Assembly (NCBI RefSeq): GCF_002407065.1
Contig: NZ_CP023564.1
Span: 620,001-684,000 of the forward strand
Direction of reading: 5' to 3'
Source: Brachybacterium ginsengisoli
GTDB lineage: Bacteria > Actinomycetota > Actinomycetes > Actinomycetales > Dermabacteraceae
Length of the DNA stretch: 64,000 nucleotides
The notes beneath the pieces are model-generated. The model was not told the origin of the DNA. It saw nothing but the letters and a program-made list of their open reading frames with translations, and did no database searches. Positions 7,253-16,119 of this stretch are shown in pieces; within the stretch, counting starts at the first letter, position 1; each line of letters begins with the position of its first letter. The position numbers were made by a program, and so were the translations under genes.

Positions 7253-8604
7253 CCGCGCGCCCGGGGACGATCCTGCGCCCCACGGGGCGCGGAGGTGTGG
7301 TGCTCGGGCTGTGCCTGGTGCTGTGGGTCCTGGGCGACCTGGCGCGCGTGAACCCCGCCCGACAGATCGCCGCCGCCCTGCTGATCATGCTGGTGATCGG
7401 CGCGATCGGGATCCTGGTCAGCAGCGTCGGGCTGCGCCCGCGCCGCTATCTGGTCGATGACGCGGTGCCCGTGGGCGGCAGCGCCCGGGTGATGCTCCTG
7501 CTGGAGGGCACCCCGTGGATCACGGTGGTGCCGCTGGGCCGCGGGATCGTGCGCGAGGACCTGCCCGTGGAGCTCGGCGACCAGGGCGACCTCCCGCTGG
7601 CGGCGCGGATGCCGCACGTCCTGCGCGTGGGCCGACGCGGGCGGCACGACCTGGGCCCCTACTCGATCATCGTCCGCGACCTGCTGGGGCTGTTCCACCT
7701 GCGGCGCACCGTGGACGACGGGCTGCATCTGACCGGGCTGCCGGTGGTGGGGACGATGGAGCCGGCCGCCGAGCAGGTCACGGGCATCAGCCGGGAGGGG
7801 GCGATCGGCGCGATCGCCTCGCAGGGCGTCGGCGAGATCAGCCCCATCCCCCGCCCGTACGCCAGCGGTGACGACATCCGTCGCATCCACTGGCGCGCGA
7901 GCGCCCGCACCGGGCAGCTGATGACCCGCGAGGACGAGCCCTCGGTCGGGCAGAGCGCCGTCATCGTGCTCGACACCTCCCAGCGCGAGAACCCCTCCGG
8001 CGAGGTCGAGGACGCCCTCGTCTCCCACGCAGCGACCGTGCTCGACGCCCTGGGCCTGAACGGCTGGGAGGTGCGCATCGTCGACGCCTCCGGCGACGAG
8101 ATCACCCGTACCGGCCGCCGCCGCGGCATCCCCGGGCCCTCCCCGCTGGGCAGCGAGGCCGACGCCGTCGAGCAGCGCGCCTCCCTGCTCGCGCTCGCCG
8201 ACGTCGACTTCGACGACGACGCCTCCGGCGGCATCGGCCACGACCACGCGGCCGGGCACGCCGCGCTCGCGATCGCCCTCGGACCCGACGACGGCGACCC
8301 CTTCTCCGGCCTCGAGCTGGACCGCTTCGCCGGCCGTGCCGCCCACCGCACCGCGATCGCGCTGCGACCCGCCCTCGAGGACCAGGGGGAGGTGCCTGCA
8401 TCCACCCCGCCCGCCCGGCGCATCGGCCCGGGGGACGGGGAGGACTTCGGCCGCGCCCACGAGCAGCACCGCGCCGAGCTCGCGGCCGTCCGCGACCGCC
8501 ACGCCCCCGTCCGCTCCCAGCTCGGCGCCTGGACGCTGGTGCGCGGCACCGCCGCCGACTCCCTCACCGCGCTGCTCACCGCCGACGAGGAGACGGCGCG
8601 ATGA
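7249..8604 (+). CDS. DUF58 domain-containing membrane protein
   Basis: 451 residues. Two transmembrane helices lie near the N-terminus (about 15-60). The conserved DUF58 core at about 205-230 reads ISPIPRPYASGDDIRRIHWRASARTG, shown here only for its RxYxxGDxxRxIxWxxSAR pattern. A VWA-like stretch follows (VIVLDTSQRE). The gene starts and ends in ATGA overlaps with moxR and the transglutaminase gene, so the three are coupled. It probably works at the membrane with the MoxR ATPase; the molecular role of the family is not established. Confidence 0.9.
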   Translation: MTARPGTILRPTGRGGVVLGLCLVLWVLGDLARVNPARQIAAALLIMLVIGAIGILVSSVGLRPRRYLVDDAVPVGGSARVMLLLEGTPWITVVPLGRGIVREDLPVELGDQGDLPLAARMPHVLRVGRRGRHDLGPYSIIVRDLLGLFHLRRTVDDGLHLTGLPVVGTMEPAAEQVTGISREGAIGAIASQGVGEISPIPRPYASGDDIRRIHWRASARTGQLMTREDEPSVGQSAVIVLDTSQRENPSGEVEDALVSHAATVLDALGLNGWEVRIVDASGDEITRTGRRRGIPGPSPLGSEADAVEQRASLLALADVDFDDDASGGIGHDHAAGHAALAIALGPDDGDPFSGLELDRFAGRAAHRTAIALRPALEDQGEVPASTPPARRIGPGDGEDFGRAHEQHRAELAAVRDRHAPVRSQLGAWTLVRGTAADSLTALLTADEETAR

Positions 8605-11357
8605 GCCCCCTGATCGGCCGTCCCAGCCTCGAGGGCACCCATCTCGCCGGCCGGGCCCTGCTGCTCCTGGTGGCCCTGCTGCTGGCCGCGGCCCCCGCCT
8701 CCCAGCTGCTGGCCGGGTCCTCGTGGCTGATGCTGACCCTGGTCGCGGCCGCGCCCGTGATCCTCGGCGGCGTCGTGCTGCGCACCGTGATGCGCCGCCA
8801 GATGCTGGTGCCGCTGGCCCAGGCGGGCCTGCTGCTCCTGCTGCTGGTGGTGGTCGAGACCGTGCTGGGCCTCGCGCGCTGGCAGGACGGACCGGTCGCG
8901 GTGCTCGGCGAGCAGGCAGCGATCGTCTCGAGGGGGGTGCACGAGCTCGCCTCGGGCATCGCCCCGCTGACCCTCGGCGCTCCGGGGACCCTGATCCTGG
9001 TGGCGCTGATCGGCCTGGTGACCCTGCTGCTGGACCTGATGTTCCTGGACCTCGGCTGGCACACCCCCACCGCGCTCGCGATGATGAGCTCCCTGCTGAT
9101 CCCCGCCCTGCAGCAGCCGGCCGGCGGCGAGTGGTGGCAGATCGCCGCCCCCGTGCTCGCCGGGGCGATGATCTTCGCGACCCGCACCATCCACGCCGAC
9201 CCGCGCTACCTGCGCGGCGACCGTCGGCCGCAGGCGGGGCCTCCCGCGCACCCCGGCCGGACCCTGGGCGCCGTCACCCTGTGCCTGGTGCTGGTCGCCG
9301 CGCTGACGCCCGCGGTCGGATCCGCCCTGCCGCAGCTGGCACCGGCGCGGATCGCGCTGAACATCGACCTGCTCAGGCAGTGGCAGGACCCCGGCGGCCC
9401 GTCCCTGGGGCCGGTGATGATCGACGACGACATCTCCGTGCGCCGCTCGCTGCTCCAGCAGCAGGACACGGAGGTGCTGCGCTACACCAGCACCGCCGAG
9501 GAGCCCTCCTACCTGCGCCTGCGCACCCTGAATACCTTCGATGGCGAGGTGTTCCGCTCGGACGTGGCGGGCGAGAGCCTCGAGGGAGCCCTCCCCGCCT
9601 TCAGCGATGCGCGGGACGACGGCCTGGCCGCGAGCGGTGGCACCGACGACTTCGTCCGGACCGACGTGGAGATCCGCAGCTACGCCGGGAACCGGCTCCC
9701 GGTGCCGGAGAACGTGCGCTCCCTCCACGGGCAGGACATGTCGCTGAACCGGGCGCTGCAGGTGCTGCCCGCCAACGGAGAGGTCGCGATCGGGAACGTG
9801 CCCTCCGGCCTGCTGGGCCAGCACTACACGATCGAGTCCGAGCCGGCCACCGCCACCGCCGAGCAGCTGCGCGCGGTGAACCCGGCCCAGTTCGAGCAGC
9901 CCTTCGACAGCGGATACACCTCGAGCGACGAGGTGCCCGCCGCGGCCACCGAGCTCGCCGACCAGATCGTCCAGCAGGAGGGGACCGGGACCGGCTATGA
10001 CACCGCCGTCGCCTTCCAGGACTACTTCCGCAGCACCTTCGCCTACTCGCTCACGGTGACCTCTCCGCCGGGGCAGGACCCGCTGGAGTCCTTCCTCCAG
10101 GACCGGGTGGGCTACTGCGAGCAGTTCGCCGCCGCGTTCGCGCTGATGATGACCTCGCAGGGCTATCCGACCCGGGTGGTCATCGGCTTCACCGCGGGCA
10201 CCCAGGAGGGTGACGAGTGGTCGGTCACCGCCAAGAACGCCCACGCCTGGCCCGAGGTGTGGTTCGGCCCGCAGTACGGCTGGGTCCGCTTCGAACCGAC
10301 GCCGGCCGCGGCCGCCAACGGCGTGAACACGCCGCAGAGGACGGAGTCGGACACCCCGGAGGAGGGCACCGCACCCACCACCGAGGCCCCGACCACGGAA
10401 GCCCCCACCACGGAGCCCTCCAGCGAGGAGGAGACCACGGAGGAGACCACCACGGAGGACCCCGCGGCCGCCCAGGCCTCCGACGGCGGCGGCATCGGCC
10501 CCTCCGAGCAGACCGTCCAGCGTGTCAAGTGGGGAGTCGTCGTGGTGATGGCGGCCGGGGGACTGCTCGCCGCCGCGGCCGCCGTGGTGGTGGTGGGCCT
10601 GCGTCGCCGACGACTGCGCGCCCGCGACGAGCGCTGGGCCGTGCTGCAGGAGGGCGCGGCGCCCGGGGCGGGCGCATCCGCGGCAGGCGGGGAGGGAGCG
10701 TCCGCGGCAGGCGGGGCGGGAGCGGGAGCCTCCGCACTGGCCGTGGAGCATCGGTACCGCGGAGCGGGGGAGCTCGCCTGGTCCGAGCTCGGCCGCGAGC
10801 TCTCCGTGCGCCGGGTCGCGATCCGCTGGCTGATGATGACCGGGGCCTGGGGAGCGACCCCCACCCCGCTGGTTCTGGACACGGCCCTGCCCCCGCATCG
10901 TGCCCTCGAGGACCTGCTGGGGCAGATCGACCGCTCGGGCATCGAGGTCACCGCCGAGCATCGCGCCGCCGCGGGCCGCATCGCCGACGCCTTCACCACC
11001 GCCCGCTACGCGGCGCCCCTGCCCGCAGCACCCACTGCCGTGCCGGCCCACGGAACCCCGTCGACCGTGTCGGAGTCACGAACAGGGGCGAATGACGCGG
11101 TGATTCCCCCCGGTTCGTCACCCTCGCAGGGTGAGGGCGGGGGCCGCACCGTGCCGGAGTCACGAACAGGGGCGAATGGGCCCGGGAATGCCCCCGGTTC
11201 GTCACTCTCGCCGGACGGGAACGGGGACGTGGTCGGGGACGGGGACGGGGACGTGGTCGGGGTCGGGGACGCCGGGTCGACGGCTCCTGAGCGCGCGCAG
11301 CACCCGCTGCGTCGGGACGCGGACCTGCTCATCACCCTGATCCGCTCCGTGCGCTGA
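8601..11357 (+). CDS. TgpA-like transglutaminase membrane protein (DUF3488 + transglutaminase core + DUF4129)
   Basis: 918 residues. The N-terminal part has about six membrane spans (to residue 245). The periplasmic-side transglutaminase core holds Cys506 (GYCEQFA) and His548 (NAHAWPEV). The third position at 565 is Glu (RFEPTP) instead of the textbook Asp. A Thr/Glu-rich linker, a further membrane span (about 640-665) and a DUF4129-like region follow. The last 90 residues are odd: they are encoded by two copies of a palindromic DNA repeat (ESRTGAN...PGSS twice) and a GDGDGDVVG low-complexity tract. It closes the moxR operon and probably modifies envelope proteins. The native C-terminus may have been extended by repeat insertion. 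Confidence 0.88.
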   Translation: MSPLIGRPSLEGTHLAGRALLLLVALLLAAAPASQLLAGSSWLMLTLVAAAPVILGGVVLRTVMRRQMLVPLAQAGLLLLLLVVVETVLGLARWQDGPVAVLGEQAAIVSRGVHELASGIAPLTLGAPGTLILVALIGLVTLLLDLMFLDLGWHTPTALAMMSSLLIPALQQPAGGEWWQIAAPVLAGAMIFATRTIHADPRYLRGDRRPQAGPPAHPGRTLGAVTLCLVLVAALTPAVGSALPQLAPARIALNIDLLRQWQDPGGPSLGPVMIDDDISVRRSLLQQQDTEVLRYTSTAEEPSYLRLRTLNTFDGEVFRSDVAGESLEGALPAFSDARDDGLAASGGTDDFVRTDVEIRSYAGNRLPVPENVRSLHGQDMSLNRALQVLPANGEVAIGNVPSGLLGQHYTIESEPATATAEQLRAVNPAQFEQPFDSGYTSSDEVPAAATELADQIVQQEGTGTGYDTAVAFQDYFRSTFAYSLTVTSPPGQDPLESFLQDRVGYCEQFAAAFALMMTSQGYPTRVVIGFTAGTQEGDEWSVTAKNAHAWPEVWFGPQYGWVRFEPTPAAAANGVNTPQRTESDTPEEGTAPTTEAPTTEAPTTEPSSEEETTEETTTEDPAAAQASDGGGIGPSEQTVQRVKWGVVVVMAAGGLLAAAAAVVVVGLRRRRLRARDERWAVLQEGAAPGAGASAAGGEGASAAGGAGAGASALAVEHRYRGAGELAWSELGRELSVRRVAIRWLMMTGAWGATPTPLVLDTALPPHRALEDLLGQIDRSGIEVTAEHRAAAGRIADAFTTARYAAPLPAAPTAVPAHGTPSTVSESRTGANDAVIPPGSSPSQGEGGGRTVPESRTGANGPGNAPGSSLSPDGNGDVVGDGDGDVVGVGDAGSTAPERAQHPLRRDADLLITLIRSVR
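11072..11127 (-). repeat. Long imperfect palindrome, copy A1 (inside a coding region)
   Basis: The arms are GAGTCACGAACAGGGG and CCCCGGTTCGTCACCCTC, separated by about 16 bases. It matches the elements at 18782-19019 when read on the opposite strand. It lies in frame within the 3' end of the transglutaminase gene and is translated as ESRTGANDAV and following residues. Confidence 0.8.
11156..11211 (-). repeat. Long imperfect palindrome, copy A2 (inside a coding region)
   Basis: Second copy, 84 bases (28 codons) downstream of copy A1, so the reading frame is preserved. The left arm is identical to that of A1; the right arm ends TTCGTCACTCTCG as in the intergenic copies. Confidence 0.8.
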
Positions 11358-11409
11358 GGCCCGGGGCAGGCACGGAGCCCCGGGGCCCGATCCCGCGCCG
11401 TTCCCGCGC

Positions 11410-12522
11410 TCACCCCTCGAGCGCGTACTCCTTCTCCTCGAGCGCGTCGAGGGCCAGGCGCGCCGCGCCCAGCGGCACCGCGTCATCCCCGAGCTCGGAG
11501 AGCACCACGGCGGGGACGTTGATGCACATCGTCTCCAGCTGCAGGCGCACCGCCTCGAGGAAGGGGCGACCGCCCACGGTGAGCTCTCCGGCGATCACCA
11601 CGAGCTGCGGATCGAGCACCGAGACCAGCACCGAGGCCGCTCGGGCGGTGTGGTGGGCCAGGTGCGCGGCGAGGCGCGAGGCCTCCTCCTCGCCCTCGGA
11701 CGCGGCGCGGAAGACGTCCTGCGCGGTGCGGCCGGCCTCGTCGAGCACCGCGGCGGCGTTCCAGGTCTGGTCCTGCAGCAGGCGGCCCAGCTCGGCCGCG
11801 GCACCGGAGCGGCCGTGGTGGGCGCGTCCACCGAGCACGATGCCCTGGCCGCTGGGCCGACCGGACAGGATCAGCGCGACGTCGTCGGCGTAGCGTGCGG
11901 CGCCCTGCCACTTCTCGCCGAGCGCCGCGAGGGTGCCGTCGTTCCCGGCGACGGCGTCGCGCCCGTACCAGCCGCGCACCGTCCCCACCAGGTCCAGGCC
12001 GGTCCAGCCCGCGATCTGGCTCGAGCGCAGCACCCGGCCCTCGGGGCCTACCACTCCGGTGGTCGCGACGCCCACGCTCCACACCGGGCCCGCCTGCGAG
12101 GTCGCCGTCTCGGCGAGGGCCCGCGCCCGGGCCAGCCGCTCCGGGGCGGGCACCGACGGCGGGACCTCGGTCCGCTCGCGCGCGACCACCTGCCCCTCGA
12201 GGTCGGTGACGACGGCGCGCACCTGGTTCGGCGTGAAGTGCAGGCCCAGGACGTAGCCCGCCGTGGCCCGGAACGCGTAGCGCCGGGCCGGACGACCCGA
12301 GCCGCCCGTGGCCGGGGCGTGCTCCTCGAGGAGCCCGCGCTCGGTGAGCTCCTCGAGGACGGCCGAGAGCGTGGCCCGGGACAGCCCGGTCAGCGATCCC
12401 AGGGTCGAGAGGGTGATGTCGGGGTGCGAGCGCAGCGTCGTCAGGACCGTCCTGCGGTTCAGGTGCCGCACCAGCGTGGTGTCGGCGCCGGCGCGCCGGG
12501 CACCCGGATCGCTGGGGGTCAT
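11410..12522 (-). CDS. ROK family transcriptional regulator
   Basis: 370 residues. A winged-helix HTH occupies about 15-75 (NRRTVLTTLRSHPDITLSTL, LTGLSRATLSAVLEELTERG), followed by an ASKHA sugar-kinase-like domain. In that domain the ROK zinc-binding CxCGxxGC motif is absent (the region reads GRAHHGRSGAAAELG), suggesting a sensor and not an active kinase. The ATG at 12520-12522 has GGAGAGG at good spacing. It follows the sugar-uptake operon on the same strand and probably regulates it in response to a sugar or sugar phosphate. The effector is unknown. Confidence 0.88.
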   Translation of the reverse strand: MTPSDPGARRAGADTTLVRHLNRRTVLTTLRSHPDITLSTLGSLTGLSRATLSAVLEELTERGLLEEHAPATGGSGRPARRYAFRATAGYVLGLHFTPNQVRAVVTDLEGQVVARERTEVPPSVPAPERLARARALAETATSQAGPVWSVGVATTGVVGPEGRVLRSSQIAGWTGLDLVGTVRGWYGRDAVAGNDGTLAALGEKWQGAARYADDVALILSGRPSGQGIVLGGRAHHGRSGAAAELGRLLQDQTWNAAAVLDEAGRTAQDVFRAASEGEEEASRLAAHLAHHTARAASVLVSVLDPQLVVIAGELTVGGRPFLEAVRLQLETMCINVPAVVLSELGDDAVPLGAARLALDALEEKEYALEG

Positions 12523-12697
12523 GTCGTGCCTCTCCGTGGTCGATCGGGACGCCGCGAGGGGCGTCCCGGTGGGCATCCGCGCCGCCCCGTCCCGACCGGG
12601 GCGCGCCTCGACGCGGCGCGGCCCGGAGCGGGTCCGGAGGGCGGCTGGGTCCCTCCGGGCTCACGGTACCGTCGCCGGTCATGGCCTGGAGGGATCA

Positions 12698-12734
12698 CGG
12701 TCGGCGGCGTGCGAGGCGCGCACGCCGCCGACCG
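12698..12734 (-). terminator. Perfect 16-bp hairpin after the solute-binding protein gene
   Basis: The stem arm is CGGTCGGCGGCGTGCG, with its exact complement at 12719-12734 and a five-base loop. It lies about 50 bases beyond the stop of the solute-binding protein gene and before the ROK gene. There is no U-tract, as is common in high-GC actinobacteria. It may also protect the 3' end of the binding-protein message. Confidence 0.7.
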
Positions 12735-12781
12735 CGTCGGGCCGGTCCGTCGGCCGGACGGCATCCCGCCCGGCCCGGGGC

Positions 12782-14392
12782 TCAGCTGCGGCGCTCGTGC
12801 GCCGTCTGGTGGGTGGCCACGTAGTCCGCCAGGCCGATCGTGTCGAAGGTCGCCAGGTGGTCGTCCCACTCGTCGAGCGAGCGCTCGCCGGTGATGAACG
12901 CGGCGACGGACTCGTCGGCATACTTCGTGATGTCGTTGCCCATGGTGGTGATGTTCTGGGACTCCTCGGCGGAGAAGGTGAACGCCGGCCAGACCTCCTT
13001 GAGCGCGAAGGGCTCGACGACCTTCGCCCCCTCGGTGGACTGCTCGGAGGTCTCCACGCCGCGGAACCAGTCGCCGGTGGCCCAGCCCGGGTACCAGCCG
13101 CCCAGGTACAGGGCGTGCTCCTGGAGCCCCTCGTCGATCGACGCGGCCTCCGTGATCGCGGGCAGCAGCTCCGCGCGGCCGTCGACCATCTCGTAGCTCT
13201 CGCCCTCGACGCCCAGGAAGAACAGCTTCGCGCCCTCCTCGCTGTACCAGAAGTCCATCCAGCGGGCCATCTCGACCGGGTGCTCGCAGTTGTCGGTCAT
13301 GACGAAGTTGCCGATCGAGGACAGCTCCGAGCGCACCGCGTGCCAGGCCGGCTCATCGCCCGCGCTGCGCACCAGGGGCTTGAGGGCGGCGTAGCTCTCG
13401 CCCACCTTCCCGAAGTACCCGGCCGGCGCCTGGATGGCGCACGAGCCGAGCTTCCCGTCGGTGCCCGCGGCGGTGAAGGCCGCGAAGTCCGTCGCGAAGA
13501 TGTCCTGCTGGAGCAGGCCGTCGGCGTAGAGGCCGTGGAGGAAGGTGAGCATCTCCCGGTAGCCGTCGCTGGTGGGGTAGTAGCGCACGGCGCCCGTCTC
13601 CGGATCCAGATCCACCGCGGCGCCGGCGTCGGTGCCCTGGTTCGCGATCCCGAAGGTGCCGTAGAGGCTGGCGAAGATGCTGCCGAGGCCCTGCCCGCCC
13701 AGCGGGACCGCGCCCTTCTGGGTGCCCTTGACCTCCTCGAGGAAGGCGCGGTACTCGTCGACGGTCTCGGGGGTGCTCATCCCGGCGGCGTCGAGCCAGT
13801 CCTGGCGCGCCCAGAGCTTGGTCTGGTAGCGCAGCCCCAGGGTGGTCGGGTCGTAGATGCCGGGCAGGGAGTAGATGTTCTCGTCCGGGAAGGTCAGGCC
13901 GGTGCGCAGGGCCGGGGTCTCCTCCAGACGGGCCTTGAGGTTGGGCATGTACTTCTCGATCAGGTCGTTCAGCGCGACGAACACGCCCTGCTCGCCGTAC
14001 TTGGCGATGTCGCCGCCGGGGACGCCGCTGCGGTAGAAGGCCTCCGGGTAGTCGCCGCTGGTGAGCATGAGGTTGCGGCGCTCGGCCGTGGCCTCCTCGG
14101 CGACCAGTCCCCAGTCCACCTCGATGTTCGTGATCGACTGCGCCTCCTTCGCGGCGGCGATCGTGTTCCAGTCCTCGGCGGTGGTGTTCGGCCGACGGCT
14201 CATCAGCGAGATCTTCACCGGCCCGTCGACGATCGGCATGCCCTCGGTGTTGATGTTGTCGTCGGGGTTGTCGATCTTCTCGGAGGTGTCCGTGCTCTCG
14301 GAGCCGCCGCCGCAGGCCGCGAGGGCCGCGGAGGAGGCGAGGACGGCGGAGGTGGCCAGAACGGTGCGGCGGGTGAACGGGGAGATGGTCAT
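12782..14392 (-). CDS. Extracellular solute-binding lipoprotein of a sugar ABC importer (Tat type)
   Basis: 536 residues, in the size range of LplA/YtcQ-type binding proteins for oligosaccharides. The N-terminus has a twin-arginine motif (FTRRTVL) and a lipobox ending at Cys27 (LAAC, then GGG), predicting a Tat-exported lipoprotein held on the outer face of the membrane. The family 1 solute-binding fold fills the rest. The ATG overlaps the stop of the YesL-like gene (ATGA). Placement as the last gene of the operon is unusual for a binding protein that must be abundant; the hairpin downstream might compensate. The sugar is not identifiable. Confidence 0.9.
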   Translation of the reverse strand: MTISPFTRRTVLATSAVLASSAALAACGGGSESTDTSEKIDNPDDNINTEGMPIVDGPVKISLMSRRPNTTAEDWNTIAAAKEAQSITNIEVDWGLVAEEATAERRNLMLTSGDYPEAFYRSGVPGGDIAKYGEQGVFVALNDLIEKYMPNLKARLEETPALRTGLTFPDENIYSLPGIYDPTTLGLRYQTKLWARQDWLDAAGMSTPETVDEYRAFLEEVKGTQKGAVPLGGQGLGSIFASLYGTFGIANQGTDAGAAVDLDPETGAVRYYPTSDGYREMLTFLHGLYADGLLQQDIFATDFAAFTAAGTDGKLGSCAIQAPAGYFGKVGESYAALKPLVRSAGDEPAWHAVRSELSSIGNFVMTDNCEHPVEMARWMDFWYSEEGAKLFFLGVEGESYEMVDGRAELLPAITEAASIDEGLQEHALYLGGWYPGWATGDWFRGVETSEQSTEGAKVVEPFALKEVWPAFTFSAEESQNITTMGNDITKYADESVAAFITGERSLDEWDDHLATFDTIGLADYVATHQTAHERRS

Positions 14393-15150
14393 GATGTCCT
14401 CTCGGAGACGTGCATCGGGTGGGGTGCGTGGTCGGAGTCGGTGTCGGTGTCGGTCTGGTGGTCGTGGTCGGTGTCGGTCGGTGGGAAGCGGGGAGGCGCC
14501 GACGCGCTGCGGGGCAGCACGCGCTCGAGGCACCGGGCGGAGGCGGCGAGGGGGATCGCGACGCCGAGCACGGGCAGCAGGCCCGGCCAGCCGGAGGCCA
14601 GCAGCAGCACCGGCCAGCCGATCCAGATCGTCATCAGGGCGAGGGTGAGCACGGGCCGGCTCATCCCGAGCGCGAGCCCGGCGGCGAAGAGGTGCGAGGT
14701 CCGGGTCAGGGGTGCGCCCCGGCCGTCGGTCCGCTCGATCACCAGGGCCAGATAGGGGAGCGTGGCGGCGAGCAGCAGCGCCGCCAGCAGCACCAGGCCC
14801 TGCGTGATGGCCGCCGGGATCGGGGCCTGCCCGCGGGAGAGCCACCAGGTCAGCGCCAGGGACGCCGTGAGCGCGAGCGCGAGCAGGCCGGCGGGTGCGG
14901 CGAGGCGCCGGTGCCGGTGCCAGCAGGCGGACATCGTGCCGCGCACGTCCACCTCCCGCTCGCCGCGAGCCCAGGCGCTCGCCACGGCATGGGCGCCGAC
15001 GGTGGCCGGGCCGATGCCCAGCAGGATCCCGCCGCGCAGGGTGAAAAGCGTCCACCACAGGTTCAGCCACACCAGCTGCACGGCGCGACGCAGCAGGGCG
15101 TCCAGCCCGCCGACGAGGGCGCCGGCGGCGCCGCGCGTCGGGGCGCTCAT
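14389..15150 (-). CDS. YesL-like DUF624 membrane protein
   Basis: 253 residues with about five to six membrane spans. The DUF624 start is recognisable (NLWWTLFTLRGGILLGIGPA, then AVASAWARGE). Such proteins are typically found in LplABC-type oligosaccharide uptake operons, but their role is unknown. The tail after residue 228 is strikingly rich in Asp, Thr and His (TDTDHDHQTDTDTDSDH), of uncertain meaning. It overlaps both neighbours by ATGA, so it is translated as part of the sugar operon. Confidence 0.82.
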   Translation of the reverse strand: MSAPTRGAAGALVGGLDALLRRAVQLVWLNLWWTLFTLRGGILLGIGPATVGAHAVASAWARGEREVDVRGTMSACWHRHRRLAAPAGLLALALTASLALTWWLSRGQAPIPAAITQGLVLLAALLLAATLPYLALVIERTDGRGAPLTRTSHLFAAGLALGMSRPVLTLALMTIWIGWPVLLLASGWPGLLPVLGVAIPLAASARCLERVLPRSASAPPRFPPTDTDHDHQTDTDTDSDHAPHPMHVSERTS

Positions 15151-16115
15151 CCCTTCACCGACCCGATCAGCACGCCCTGGGTGAAGAAGCGCTGGAGGAA
15201 GGGGTAGATGATCAGCAGCGGCAGCGACGCCAGGATCATCACCGCGTACTTGATCAGCCCGGCCAGGCGCACCTGCTCCACGATCGAGCCCGCGTCGCCG
15301 CCCTGCCCGGCCCCGCCTCCGGCGGAGGGGTCCTGGGAGACGATCAGCAGCTCGCGCAGCACCAGCTGCAGCGGGAACTTGTCCCGGTCGCTGAGGTAGA
15401 TGAGCGCCTTGAAGTACTCGTTCCACAGGCCCACCCCGTGGAACAGGCCGAGGGTGACGATGATCGGCAGGGACAGCGGCAGGGCGATCCGCACGAAGGT
15501 CTGCAGGTCGCTCGCGCCGTCGACCTTCGCGGCCTCCCCGAGCTCCTCGGGGACCGTCTGGGTGAAGAAGGCCCGGCCCACCAGGATCGACCAGGCGCCG
15601 ACGGCCCCGGGCAGGATCACCGCCCACATGGTGTCCAGCATCCCCAGGTTCCGCACCAGCAGATAGGTGGGGATGATGCCGCCGGAGAACAGCATCGTGA
15701 ACAGGATGTACCAGGTCACGAGCGTGCGCCCGACCATGTGGCGGCGGGAGAGGGCGTACGCGCAGGGCAGCACGAGGGCCAGATGGACCGCCACTCCCAC
15801 GACCGTGTAGACGATCGAGTTGCGGTAGCCGATCCAGATCGCCGAGTGGCCGAACACCCGCTCGTAGCCGGCCGTGGTGATCTCCACCGGCCACAGCCAC
15901 ACCTTCCCGGACTGCACTGCCAGGGGATCGCTGATCGAGGCGATGACCACGAACCACAAGGGGTAGCCGATCACCAGCACGATCAGCACCACGAAGACCA
16001 CGTTGAGGCGGTCGAACCAGGTGTCGTCGCGGCTGCCCACCGCCTTGTGGATCACACGGGACCCGTCGAGCCGGTCGGTGGCGAGCCGGTCGCGGGGCTC
16101 TGTCGTCGTCGTCAT
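15147..16115 (-). CDS. Carbohydrate ABC transporter permease (LplC/MalG type)
   Basis: 322 residues, six membrane spans. The EAA loop that docks the ATPase is visible at about 200-225 (EELGEAAKVDGASDLQTFVR). The N-terminal cytoplasmic tail of about 35 residues precedes TM1. It pairs with the upstream LplB-type permease, separated by only four bases, and its stop overlaps the start of the YesL-like gene. No ATPase gene is present in the operon, so a shared MsmX-like ATPase encoded elsewhere is expected, as is known for LplABC-type systems. Confidence 0.9.
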   Translation of the reverse strand: MTTTTEPRDRLATDRLDGSRVIHKAVGSRDDTWFDRLNVVFVVLIVLVIGYPLWFVVIASISDPLAVQSGKVWLWPVEITTAGYERVFGHSAIWIGYRNSIVYTVVGVAVHLALVLPCAYALSRRHMVGRTLVTWYILFTMLFSGGIIPTYLLVRNLGMLDTMWAVILPGAVGAWSILVGRAFFTQTVPEELGEAAKVDGASDLQTFVRIALPLSLPIIVTLGLFHGVGLWNEYFKALIYLSDRDKFPLQLVLRELLIVSQDPSAGGGAGQGGDAGSIVEQVRLAGLIKYAVMILASLPLLIIYPFLQRFFTQGVLIGSVKG

Positions 16116-16119
16116 GGGG

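Noticed and set aside
7659-11051. Antisense ORF of 1130 codons opposite the transglutaminase gene
   Set aside because: Composition-driven shadow; no domain, signal or ribosome site, while the plus-strand frame has transglutaminase motifs and membrane spans.
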